Origin: an uncultured Lachnospiraceae bacterium
Lineage (GTDB): Bacteria; Bacillota; Clostridia; Lachnospirales; Lachnospiraceae
DNA: 9,842 nucleotides
NCBI GenBank assembly: GCA_934351765.1
Contig: CAKRJM010000073.1
Location: 1-9,842 of the forward strand
Reading direction: 5' to 3'
In this document: piece after piece, positions 1 to 7,037 of the stretch
Numbering within the stretch: position 1 is the stretch's first letter
Layout: every line of letters starts with the position of its first letter
Made by a program: the position numbers and the translations under genes
The notes under the pieces: model-generated
Database searches by the model: none
Seen by the model: only the letters and a program-made list of their open reading frames with translations
Told to the model about the DNA's origin: nothing

Positions 1-555
1 CTCATTGAGTACTGCCGCACGCACGCCGTCTGTCTGGTCTTTTTCCGTCAGGCCGCGCCCCTCGGTGATATAGAGATCGGCAGCCGAAAAGAAATCTTTC
101 CCGGCTCCGATGACACTTCCGCCCTCCAATGCCGCCGTTTTGCGCCAGACCGTATCTCCGGCCTCCCGCCAGTAAAAGGCTTCCGCCTCCGCGATCCCGT
201 CTGTCTCCGAAAGAATCGGTTCCATCTGATCTGCCAGGTCATTTAAGCGCCTGCTTCCGGAGCCGCCGGTTTCGGATACCGCAAAGCTGCACCTGATTCC
301 GTTTTCACAGAGGGCCAGCGCCGCCGAATCCGAGCCGAACAGACCGCCAAAGGAAACGGCTGTTTTCTCCTCTCCGTTTCCATCCGGCCGGTTATTTTCT
401 CCGGAACGGCTATTTTCGTTACTCGCCGATACCCTTCCGCCGGCATCGGCGGTCTGCTTTTTCCCGCTCTGTCGTCCCAGGAAAAAACAGAGACCTCCGA
501 TTCCGGCGATAAAAATCAGGAGCCCAAGCCCTGCGATCATTCGTTTGTTCTTCAT
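1..555 (-). CDS. MacB/FtsX-type ABC transporter permease, N-terminal part (runs off the window)
   Basis: An uninterrupted frame of 185 codons runs from ATG at 555 to the window edge; the C-terminal part, including any further membrane helices, is not visible. A good ribosome binding site (AAGGAGG) lies just upstream of the ATG. Residues 6-26 form one hydrophobic segment, followed by a polar Ser/Gly/Asn-rich stretch to about residue 60. Residues 100-185 fit the pattern of the MacB periplasmic core domain: a 'GAGKDFF' element near 144-150, then 'YITEGRGLTEKD' near 157-168 and a hydrophobic strand 'AAVL' near the edge. In this family such a domain sits outside the membrane between helices 1 and 2. 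The N-terminal cytoplasmic part is only about five residues, shorter than usual for MacB-type permeases. It follows two adaptor genes, as MacB follows MacA. The family call rests on remembered patterns, not a search; a membrane-anchored protein with only this domain remains possible. Confidence 0.72.
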   Translation of the reverse strand, partial: MKNKRMIAGLGLLIFIAGIGGLCFFLGRQSGKKQTADAGGRVSASNENSRSGENNRPDGNGEEKTAVSFGGLFGSDSAALALCENGIRCSFAVSETGGSGSRRLNDLADQMEPILSETDGIAEAEAFYWREAGDTVWRKTAALEGGSVIGAGKDFFSAADLYITEGRGLTEKDQTDGVRAAVLNE

Positions 556-600
556 GACTCCTCCTTTTAAAAATGCTCCGTCATCCTACGCTCCGACACA

Positions 601-690
601 CTCCGCTTTCATTCTGTCGTCTCCGGTATGCTCTGCTTTCATTCTGTCGTCTCCGGCATGCTCTGCTTTCATTCTGTCGTTTCCGGCACG
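601..690 (-). repeat. Three 30-bp tandem repeats spanning the stop codon of the long adaptor gene
   Basis: Units are 661-690, 631-660 and 601-630. Neighbouring units differ at two positions each. Read on the minus strand, every unit contains the codons for Pro-Glu-Thr-Thr-Glu followed by TGA in the same frame, because 30 is a multiple of three. The first unit carries the real C-terminus and stop of the adaptor gene; the next two are untranslated copies in the gap before the MacB-like gene. A fourth, weak copy may lie at 571-600. There are no spacers, so this is not a CRISPR array. Confidence 0.93.
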
Positions 691-2561
691 GCCTCTGTCA
701 GCGGCTCCGCCGTCTCTGTGGTTTCCTCCGGCCCGATCTCCATCTCTGTTCCGTAAACGATCCGTGCCTTTGCCCCGGTCTTTACCCCATCTGCTCCCGG
801 CTCTGCCAGATAATCGGTTTCCGCCAGGCCGGAACAGATCTCGAGCTTTGTTCCGAGAATGGTTCTTCCGGTCTCCACTGCCCGTTTTTCCAGCCGTTCA
901 TCTGCTCCCATAACATAGGCAAAGGCCTGTCCATGCTCATAAAAGATCATTTCTGCTGGAATCACCAGAGTTCCCGATTTTTCTTCCCCGGACGGAAATA
1001 AAACACTGACAGGTTCGCCTGCGCGGAGAACCTGTTTTGCTGCCGATGCCCGGAAACGGTAGCGGCTCATAGCCGGATTTCCGCTGCTGCTTTCCGTCTC
1101 CTCCGGCTCTCTCGAGATGGCAGAAAGCTCCGCCTCCAGAGAAACCAGCTTTCCGTCCCGCTCCAGAAGGACCGTCACCGCTTCTCCTCCGGAAACGTTC
1201 TCAAACAGCGTTTCTCCGAGAAGTCCCTCGATATGGACACCCTCTGCGCCCTGAAAGGTCAGCACCGGCTGTCCGAAATGAGCGGCCTCCTCCGGTGTCC
1301 GGACCTCCGATGCCGTTCCTGCCTGTGAAGCAGTCACCGTACACGCCGCGATCTCCTTTTCCAGTGCCTTTAAGGCCGCCTCTTTTTTCCGAATTGCCAG
1401 CTCCAGCTTTTCATATTCCAGAAGCCGGTCGCTTAACAGCTTTGCCAGCTCTTCCTTTGTATAACCCTTCGGTTCCTCCAGACCGCTTAAAGCCTCCTCC
1501 AGCTGTCCGTCATCAAACACTCCGTCAAAATCCGGGATTTCCGGTTCCTCCGGCTGAGGCAGTGTTTCCCCGCCGGACTGGGCGGGGTCGGTCTCCTCCG
1601 ATTTTGCCGGCCCTGTCTCTTCTCCCGATTGAGACGGATTACTTTCCTCCGGCTTCGTCGGCTCCTTCTCTTCTCCCGGCTGAGACGGATTGCTTTCCTC
1701 CGGCTTCGTCGGCTTCTTCTCTTCCTCCGGCTGAGAGGGATCGGTCTCTCCCTTTACGGCTTCTTCATATGCTTTCCCGTCAAACTTCCAGATAAATAAC
1801 GGTGCATCCAGCGTCTCCTCATTTTCCACGATCACAAACTGCCCGCATTTTTCCAGCCTCATAAGAGACACCAGGACTGCCGCCTCCACCTCGCCTCCAC
1901 GTTTCAGATAATAGGAACAGGGATCCTCCGCCGTTCCCCTTCCCTGAAAGGGAATGCTCTCCGCCGTGATCCGCTCATAAACCACAGGCGCTTCCTCCCG
2001 GCCCTGGATCGTTTCAGGATCGGTTTTCTGATTCTCTTCCTGATTGATTTTCAGATTAGTTTCAGGACCGGCTTCACGATTTGTTTCCGTCTCATAGCTT
2101 ACGGTAAACAGGTTGGAATCCATCCCACGCCCAAGCCCGTCCATGACCGGTCTCGTCTGCTTCAGGGTCAGAATATAGGCCGCCAGCCGCCCCAGATAGA
2201 TCTCCTCGTTTTTCCGGGTGAGCTCCGTCCGGTTCCATTCCTCCTGAAGCCCTGAGCTGTCATAGCGAAGAAGTGCCTCCCCGGCTGCCACCGACTGCCC
2301 GGCGCATACATACACCTCTGCCACCGGACGCTCCTGCGTCTCATAATAGGACTTTACCATCCCAGAAACTGCCTTCGCCTCCACGGTCTTTGCCGATGAC
2401 CACTGTCTGTCCCGAAGCGCTTCCACCGAGCAGACAGGCACTGCCGTCTCCCTGGGGGGGGTCCGAAAAAACAGAAGACCGCTCATGATTCCAAGGAGCA
2501 GGACTGTGAAAAACAGGAGGCCAAAAAGGATCCTCCGCTTCCATATTTTCATGACGTTCAT
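669..2561 (-). CDS. Long HlyD/MacA-like efflux adaptor with an inserted repeat region
   Basis: A 630-residue membrane fusion protein. ATG at 2561 was chosen because AGGAGGG lies 6 nt upstream; the in-frame ATGs at 2621 and 2552 are badly placed. Residues 11-33 are a membrane anchor. Residues 60-102 look like the first half of a barrel-sandwich (lipoyl-like) domain, with 'VYVCAGQSVAAGEALL'. A helix at 104-135 and another at 366-405 would form the coiled-coil hairpin, but about 230 residues separate them. This insert has a compact-looking part (about 198-265) and four 17-residue Pro/Glu/Lys repeats (274-341). The second sandwich half near 406-440 reads 'TVTASQAG', lacking the usual Thr-Ala-Pro. 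A beta-barrel region and a membrane-proximal domain (about 530-605) follow, then an acidic Thr/Glu tail. It starts 2 nt after the shorter adaptor stops. It probably works outside the membrane with one of the neighbouring permeases; which one is not shown. Confidence 0.85.
   Translation of the reverse strand: MNVMKIWKRRILFGLLFFTVLLLGIMSGLLFFRTPPRETAVPVCSVEALRDRQWSSAKTVEAKAVSGMVKSYYETQERPVAEVYVCAGQSVAAGEALLRYDSSGLQEEWNRTELTRKNEEIYLGRLAAYILTLKQTRPVMDGLGRGMDSNLFTVSYETETNREAGPETNLKINQEENQKTDPETIQGREEAPVVYERITAESIPFQGRGTAEDPCSYYLKRGGEVEAAVLVSLMRLEKCGQFVIVENEETLDAPLFIWKFDGKAYEEAVKGETDPSQPEEEKKPTKPEESNPSQPGEEKEPTKPEESNPSQSGEETGPAKSEETDPAQSGGETLPQPEEPEIPDFDGVFDDGQLEEALSGLEEPKGYTKEELAKLLSDRLLEYEKLELAIRKKEAALKALEKEIAACTVTASQAGTASEVRTPEEAAHFGQPVLTFQGAEGVHIEGLLGETLFENVSGGEAVTVLLERDGKLVSLEAELSAISREPEETESSSGNPAMSRYRFRASAAKQVLRAGEPVSVLFPSGEEKSGTLVIPAEMIFYEHGQAFAYVMGADERLEKRAVETGRTILGTKLEICSGLAETDYLAEPGADGVKTGAKARIVYGTEMEIGPEETTETAEPLTEAVPETTE
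1539..1742 (-). repeat. Four 51-bp (17-residue) coding repeats in the long adaptor
   Basis: The translated units occupy residues 274-290, 291-307, 308-324 and 325-341. Units one and two are nearly identical: DPSQPEEEKKPTKPEES and NPSQPGEEKEPTKPEES. Units three and four are more diverged. Composition is Pro, Glu, Lys and Ser, with no hydrophobic core, so this should be an extended, disordered spacer like cell-wall-spanning segments of Gram-positive surface proteins. That role is inference. The DNA is also repetitive and could change copy number by slippage without changing frame. Confidence 0.9.
2454..2461 (-). repeat. C8 homopolymer in the 5' part of the long adaptor gene
   Basis: Eight consecutive G on the plus strand, read as C8 on the coding strand, encode part of Thr34-Pro35-Pro36 just after the membrane anchor. 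Adding one C gives a frame that ends at 2341; losing one C also reaches a stop within about 40 codons. The tract could be a slippage site or a sequencing-error hotspot. Confidence 0.85.
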
Positions 2562-2563
2562 GC

Positions 2564-3730
2564 TCAGCCCTCCTCTCCGAAATCCGCCTGCTGTCCCTCC
2601 CGGAGATTTGCGCCCGGCCATGCCACATAATCCGTTATGGAAAGGCCGCCGGTGATCTCACAGGCACTGTGCCGGTCATTATATGCGCCAAGGGTCACTG
2701 TACGCTTTTCCAGCCGCCCGTCCCGGCCTGCTGCCCAGACCCAGGGGGATCCGTCCAGATCGGAAATGTAGCCCTCCGGAAGAAGAATGGTTTCTGGGAC
2801 AGACAAGGGCTCAGAGGGCCTCTCCGCAGAACTGTTTTGACTGTCTAAAACAGAGCCTGCTTCGTTTTTTAGCTCTGCATAAACATGCTGTCCCGGGAAA
2901 AACTGCTCCGCTCCCTCCAGAACCGCATGAACCTGATACTCGGATAAACCGCCGTTTTCCTGAGGATTTCCTGTCTCCACCCTGCTGACAATTCCCTCGC
3001 AGCCGCTTTCCCCTTTCCGGTCTGTGACTGTGACTGCCGCGCCGCCGGAAAAGGACTTCACTTCCTCCTCACTGACCGCAAACGTCAGCTCATAGGTACC
3101 CTCCGAAACAAGCGTCAGGCTCTTTCCGTCCTCCCCCACCGCCGTAATGATCCCGGCACAGGGGGCCGTCACCTGGGTCTGAGAAAGCTTCTGCTCCAGG
3201 ACTGCAATCTCCCGCTCCTTACTGCGGATCTCAAAGGACGCCTGCTCCGACTGGGCTTTCAGCTCCAGGAGCTGAAGCTCCAGACTCTCCCTCTCCTCCT
3301 TTGTCTGTGCCTCTCTCCGACTCTTTTCCAGAGACCTCCGCTGCGTTTCCAGAGAGGAGACATTCAGCTCTGCCTGCTCCTTCGAAAGGATCAGCTCCTC
3401 CCGTTCCAGAGACAGATTTGTATTATCGTAAATCGCCAGTACCGCCCCGGCTTCCACACGAGAACCCGGCTCCACAAGGAGTCCTCCGGTCTCCCGTCCC
3501 TCATCCAGCCGGATCTCCACCGTTTCCATAGGGAGCACCATGCCTAAAAACCGGTTCCGCACATCCAGCTTATCCAGACAGCCCGTAACCGCCGCCACTG
3601 ACTGCACCGGAACAGCCGCGCTCTCCGAGGTCTGCTGCGCTGCCGGATTTTTCAGAAGAATCCCGATCCCAGCTCCCAGAAGGAACAGCAGGATCAGCCC
3701 GAACACCAGCCATTTCTTTTTGATCTTCAT
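2564..3730 (-). CDS. HlyD/MacA-like efflux adaptor (membrane fusion protein)
   Basis: A 388-residue adaptor with the standard family layout. Residues 1-7 are basic and 8-26 form a membrane anchor. The first half of the barrel-sandwich domain is near 60-103 ('LLVEPGSRVEAGAVLAIYD'). Residues 105-184 form a Glu/Lys/Leu-rich coiled-coil hairpin of modest length. The second sandwich half has the classic 'VTAPCAGIITAV' (187-198). A beta-barrel follows at about 210-285 and a membrane-proximal domain at about 312-385. Its ATG overlaps the permease stop as ATGA (3727-3730), with GAGGAGG inside the end of the permease gene, so translation is probably coupled. In such pumps the adaptor docks on the outer face of the ABC permease and guides the substrate outward; with no outer membrane expected here, the far partner is unclear. 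Some members are annotated as RND adaptors, but no RND pump is visible. Confidence 0.9.
   Translation of the reverse strand: MKIKKKWLVFGLILLFLLGAGIGILLKNPAAQQTSESAAVPVQSVAAVTGCLDKLDVRNRFLGMVLPMETVEIRLDEGRETGGLLVEPGSRVEAGAVLAIYDNTNLSLEREELILSKEQAELNVSSLETQRRSLEKSRREAQTKEERESLELQLLELKAQSEQASFEIRSKEREIAVLEQKLSQTQVTAPCAGIITAVGEDGKSLTLVSEGTYELTFAVSEEEVKSFSGGAAVTVTDRKGESGCEGIVSRVETGNPQENGGLSEYQVHAVLEGAEQFFPGQHVYAELKNEAGSVLDSQNSSAERPSEPLSVPETILLPEGYISDLDGSPWVWAAGRDGRLEKRTVTLGAYNDRHSACEITGGLSITDYVAWPGANLREGQQADFGEEG
2568..2574 (-). promoter_or_regulatory. Ribosome binding site that fixes the long adaptor start
   Basis: AGGAGGG on the minus strand, 6 nt before ATG at 2561 and inside the last codons of the shorter adaptor gene. 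It selects the start at 2561 over the ATGs at 2621 and 2552, and suggests coupled translation of the two adaptors. Confidence 0.8.
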
Positions 3731-6135
3731 GATACACTCCCCTCCTCATAGGTCTGAAAATAGAACCACAGCCCAATTCCCAGCGCCGCGCCCCAGTAAA
3801 GAAGCCGTCCTGCCGTGATCCGATACATATCCGCCCCGGTCATCATGGGAAGAAAGGAAAACGCCGGCTCTCCCATGAGCCCCATCAGATACAGAAATAC
3901 CGGGAGCAGAAGGATCAGCAGAGAAATCAGGATCGTATGGATCATGTTCCCCGTCCGCGCCGACAGCCAGAGGATCAGTCCCACAGCCGCCAGCATACCG
4001 AGATATCTGGAAAGCCCCACCAGAGCCAGATAGGCCCAGAGCGGTACATTGAACGGAACTGCCGACAGCTCCGAAAGGCTCCGAAGCGGTGCCGTAAGCC
4101 CGGATCTCCCATAGGCATGGAACACCGTCAGATACCGGGGCAGATAAGCGATCACATAAGCCGCCGTCCCGTAAATGGCACCGGATAAGAATTTCCCGGC
4201 GCAGACACCGCTCCGCCCGCGAAGATACGCATGCTGGAGCTGGATCATTCCGGAGCTTTTCTCTACGGAAAAAACGGCCGCCAGCCCAAGCACCAGGAAA
4301 AAGCAAAGCTTTCCGGCGTTCATGACATCCTCCCGCCGTCCCATCTGGTTAAAAAGCGCATCCCAGCCACTGTTATAAAACAGCTCTGCCCGATCACCCT
4401 CACGGGTCATGGAAAGCACATATTCATACTGGCCTGCCGCCCGCTCAAAGCCGATCTGTCCTCTGGTCTTTGCCTGATAAAGGGCTGCCGCGTCCTGATA
4501 ATCCATATAGGAAAGCTTTCCCGCCGCATAGTCCTTCGTCTGCTGCTCCATCTCCTTCGCCAGTTCTTCAAACCGGTCATATTCCTCCTGGTAAAGAACC
4601 GCCGTCTCCGGAAGCGTTTTCCCCTCTGCCTTTGTGACATAATACCGGTAAAAATTTTCATCGGCATCCGTATAGATCCGGAAATCCCGATAGCTGTTCC
4701 ACTGGATCAGGGCGAACAGCACCAGCAGGATCCAGGCGTGCTCCATGAAAAAAATCTTGAATCCTTCCTTTCCGAACAGCCCCACCCGGATCCGAAGCTT
4801 CCGTCTCCGCCGCTTTTTTCCACGCCGCTTAAAAAGGGCAAGAAGCCTGCTCTCACGGCTCAGGGCCGAGGTCTCCGTCACGAACCGGCGGAGTGCAAAA
4901 AATACCGAGAGCCCAAAGACCAGCAACGCAGTTCCCATGCAGACCGGAACGATATTGACCGGATAACCGGCAATATTCATATTCAGATAATCGGCGAAAA
5001 ACCATCCTGTATCCGCCAGGCAGACCAGATTCAGGATCTTTAACGGACTCAGCCAGGAATGGATCCCGATGGTCAGGTACAGAAGAAATTCCAGCGCCAG
5101 CACGCCGCCCATGGCAAGACAGGCACTCAGCGCATTTTTAAACACAGTCCCCAGACAGAAGATCAGCGCTCCGTACACAAGCGCCGCCCCCACCTTTGCC
5201 AGTAAGAATCCCGCCAGATACTGTCCGGCCGTCATGGCATAGGGCGAAGTTAAAAAGCCCCGCAGGCTCTGAACCGGCCGGCTTAAATCTCCCAGTCCCA
5301 GCGTTTTTTCTGCAAGGAGAAAATCCGTTCCATAAAACAGAACCGTCCCGGCCGCCGCCAGACATAACATCAGAGCAAGCTTCGCTGCGATGGTATCGAG
5401 ATAGCCCCGCTTCATGGGCTTGATCAGCAGAAGCGTCCCATCCTCCCGTTCACCGATCAGCATGGACAGCCCCAGGACCACAAACAGACAGAGCAGAAGA
5501 AGATCCGTGATCCTCGAGCCGGTTGCTAAGAGCATGCCCTCCGAATCCTCCGCCGGAAGCACCGTTCCCTTTAAATGCTCATAGACCGGCGGCGTTTTCT
5601 CGATATTCCGATAAGAAAACGTCCCCGGCTTTCCAAACAGAGAGGACGAGGTCATGATCTTCGCCTCCTCACCGATCCGGTTCAGGTAATCCTCATAATG
5701 GGCCACTGCCGAAACCTGCTCCAGGATCTCCGCCAGCAGATGCTGTTCATTGTAAAAGCTTCTCAGATACCGGAGGCTGCTTTCCTCAATGTCCAGATCG
5801 GGATAGCGGCTTAAAATTTCCCGGTTCCGTTCCTTAAAGGCCGCCCGGTCCTCCTCGTTCCAGGCCTCCACATTGTCTGCCCACTCCCGCCAGACCGCTA
5901 CTGCCTTTAAATAGTCCAGCCGCTCCGAAAGCCACGCCTCCGCCTCCGGCGCCGTCATGCCCGAAAGATCGTCATACACCCGCCCTACGTCGGTTTTCTT
6001 ATAATACCAGCCCACCCTTGTCCGGCTTTCCCGATAAACCATGAGCCCGTTAAACAGAAACAGAAACAGGATCAGCGCAGGGATCAGCCGTCTGGAAAAC
6101 AGCTTTTTGCCCTCATAAATGAACAGTTTCCCCAT
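3727..6135 (-). CDS. Duplicated ABC-2-type export permease (two permease halves in one chain)
   Basis: An 802-residue membrane protein made of two similar halves. In half A a helix at about 17-35 leads to a polar extracellular region (36-207), then helices near 208-227, 248-268, 306-332, 336-357 and 395-415. A very basic linker follows (436-450, 'KRRGKKRRRRKLRIR'). Half B repeats the plan: helix 463-479, polar region 480-606, then helices near 607-623, 645-666, 700-727, 733-754 and 778-794. Both halves place a Glu-x-x-x-Gly motif after their second helix (229-233 'EREDG', 625-629 'EKSSG') followed by Lys/Arg-Gly, as in ABC-2 permeases. Normal ABC-2 permeases are one half long and dimerise; here one chain could supply the whole pore. 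The start has GGAGG 5 nt upstream, overlapping the ATPase stop, so it should pair with that ATPase. Helix boundaries are by eye. Confidence 0.9.
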   Translation of the reverse strand: MGKLFIYEGKKLFSRRLIPALILFLFLFNGLMVYRESRTRVGWYYKKTDVGRVYDDLSGMTAPEAEAWLSERLDYLKAVAVWREWADNVEAWNEEDRAAFKERNREILSRYPDLDIEESSLRYLRSFYNEQHLLAEILEQVSAVAHYEDYLNRIGEEAKIMTSSSLFGKPGTFSYRNIEKTPPVYEHLKGTVLPAEDSEGMLLATGSRITDLLLLCLFVVLGLSMLIGEREDGTLLLIKPMKRGYLDTIAAKLALMLCLAAAGTVLFYGTDFLLAEKTLGLGDLSRPVQSLRGFLTSPYAMTAGQYLAGFLLAKVGAALVYGALIFCLGTVFKNALSACLAMGGVLALEFLLYLTIGIHSWLSPLKILNLVCLADTGWFFADYLNMNIAGYPVNIVPVCMGTALLVFGLSVFFALRRFVTETSALSRESRLLALFKRRGKKRRRRKLRIRVGLFGKEGFKIFFMEHAWILLVLFALIQWNSYRDFRIYTDADENFYRYYVTKAEGKTLPETAVLYQEEYDRFEELAKEMEQQTKDYAAGKLSYMDYQDAAALYQAKTRGQIGFERAAGQYEYVLSMTREGDRAELFYNSGWDALFNQMGRREDVMNAGKLCFFLVLGLAAVFSVEKSSGMIQLQHAYLRGRSGVCAGKFLSGAIYGTAAYVIAYLPRYLTVFHAYGRSGLTAPLRSLSELSAVPFNVPLWAYLALVGLSRYLGMLAAVGLILWLSARTGNMIHTILISLLILLLPVFLYLMGLMGEPAFSFLPMMTGADMYRITAGRLLYWGAALGIGLWFYFQTYEEGSVS

Positions 6136-6144
6136 AGGCGCCTC

Positions 6145-7014
6145 CTACTCCTTGAAATAGTACAGATACACGTCCTCCAGTCCCGGCCGCACCGCACTGT
6201 GGGGAAGCCCCTCCGGCTCATGCTCCGAGATCAGGCGGACAAACAGCGTTTCCCCCTCTCTGGATATGTTCCCCAGAAGAAAATCCTCCCGTTTTTCGAT
6301 GGCACCAAGCTCGCTTTCCGGAATCCGGATCTCCCAGACCTGCCCCGCCAGAGACGCCGTCAGCTCCTCTCTGGTGGAATCCGCCAGAAGCTCGCCCTCA
6401 CGGATCAGCAGGATCCGATTGGCCGCCGATTCCACGTCTGTCACCACATGGGTGGCGATCAGAACGATCTTTCCCGCCGAGATTTCCGCGATCAGATTCC
6501 GGATCGCGATCCGCTGCTTTGGATCCAGCCCCGCCGTCGGCTCGTCCAGCACCAGGATCTTCGGATCCGCCAGAACGGCCTGTGCGATCAGAAGCCGCTG
6601 CTTCATGCCGCCGGAAAAGGATCGGATCTTATCTCCCGCCACCTCCGAAAGCCCCACCTGCTCCAGCACCTTCGGAATCCGTTCCCGCGCCTCCGCCTTC
6701 TTCATATCCCGAAGCGCCGCCACATAGGACAGAAAGCCCACCGCCGTGAAATTCGGATAAAGGGCCTGCTGCTGGGGCATATAGCCCAGAACTGCCCGGA
6801 ACTCCCGCCCCAGCTTCCCGATCTCCTCTCCGTTATAACGGATCTCGCCGGAGGTTGCCTTCAAATTTCCCGTCAGAATGTTCATAAAGGTACTTTTTCC
6901 GGCCCCGTTTGGTCCGAGAAATCCATAAACACCCTCCGACAGCACCGCATTGATTCCCTTTAACGCCTGCTTCTTTCCGTAATTCTTAACCAGCGAACAA
7001 ATCTCCAGCTTCAT
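6145..7014 (-). CDS. ABC exporter ATP-binding protein
   Basis: A 289-residue cytoplasmic ATPase with all expected motifs: Walker A 'GPNGAGKST' (34-42), Q-loop 'GYMPQQ' (77-82), signature 'SFSGGMKQR' (132-140), Walker B 'ILVLDEPTAGLD' (153-164) and H-loop His at 189 ('ATHV'). The motif set and the C-terminal extension of about 60 residues fit ATPases that energise ABC-2-type exporters, such as the CcmA group. ATG at 7014 is preferred because GGAGGG lies 4 nt upstream; an in-frame ATG at 7050 would overlap the upstream lipoprotein gene and has no convincing ribosome binding site. It is 9 nt from the duplicated permease, its likely partner. GC content rises sharply from this gene leftwards relative to the lipoprotein genes. 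The substrate cannot be told from the ATPase. Confidence 0.96.
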   Translation of the reverse strand: MKLEICSLVKNYGKKQALKGINAVLSEGVYGFLGPNGAGKSTFMNILTGNLKATSGEIRYNGEEIGKLGREFRAVLGYMPQQQALYPNFTAVGFLSYVAALRDMKKAEARERIPKVLEQVGLSEVAGDKIRSFSGGMKQRLLIAQAVLADPKILVLDEPTAGLDPKQRIAIRNLIAEISAGKIVLIATHVVTDVESAANRILLIREGELLADSTREELTASLAGQVWEIRIPESELGAIEKREDFLLGNISREGETLFVRLISEHEPEGLPHSAVRPGLEDVYLYYFKE

Positions 7015-7018
7015 AATG

Positions 7019-7024
7019 CCCTCC
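7019..7024 (-). promoter_or_regulatory. Ribosome binding site that fixes the ATPase start
   Basis: GGAGGG on the minus strand, 4 nt before ATG at 7014, in the 23-nt gap after the lipoprotein stop. It supports 7014 rather than the upstream in-frame ATG at 7050. Confidence 0.75.
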
Positions 7025-7037
7025 CTGGGATGTACGT

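Noticed and set aside
556..668. Transcription terminator between the long adaptor and the MacB-like gene.
   Set aside because: The stretch holds direct repeats and a degenerate copy but no inverted repeat followed by a T run on the coding strand.
601..690. CRISPR-like direct repeats.
   Set aside because: The units abut without spacers and one of them codes for the end of the adaptor.
2341..2628. Minus-strand frame across the 5' end of the long adaptor.
   Set aside because: It is only the alternative frame that a one-base gain in the C8 tract would enter; it has no own start signal and no domain.
3746..4306. Minus-strand frame (186 codons) inside the permease gene in another reading frame.
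   Set aside because: It lies wholly within the permease gene, which reads through with proper helices; no independent start signal or domain.
4231..5043. Long open frame on the plus strand (270 codons) opposite the permease gene.
   Set aside because: It is antisense to a permease with clear membrane segments and motifs, has no ribosome binding site, and no recognisable domain; in GC-rich genes the opposite strand often stays open.
6199..6963. Plus-strand open frame (254 codons) opposite the ATPase.
   Set aside because: It mirrors a complete ABC ATPase with all motifs; its protein is rich in Arg, Pro and Gln with no family pattern.
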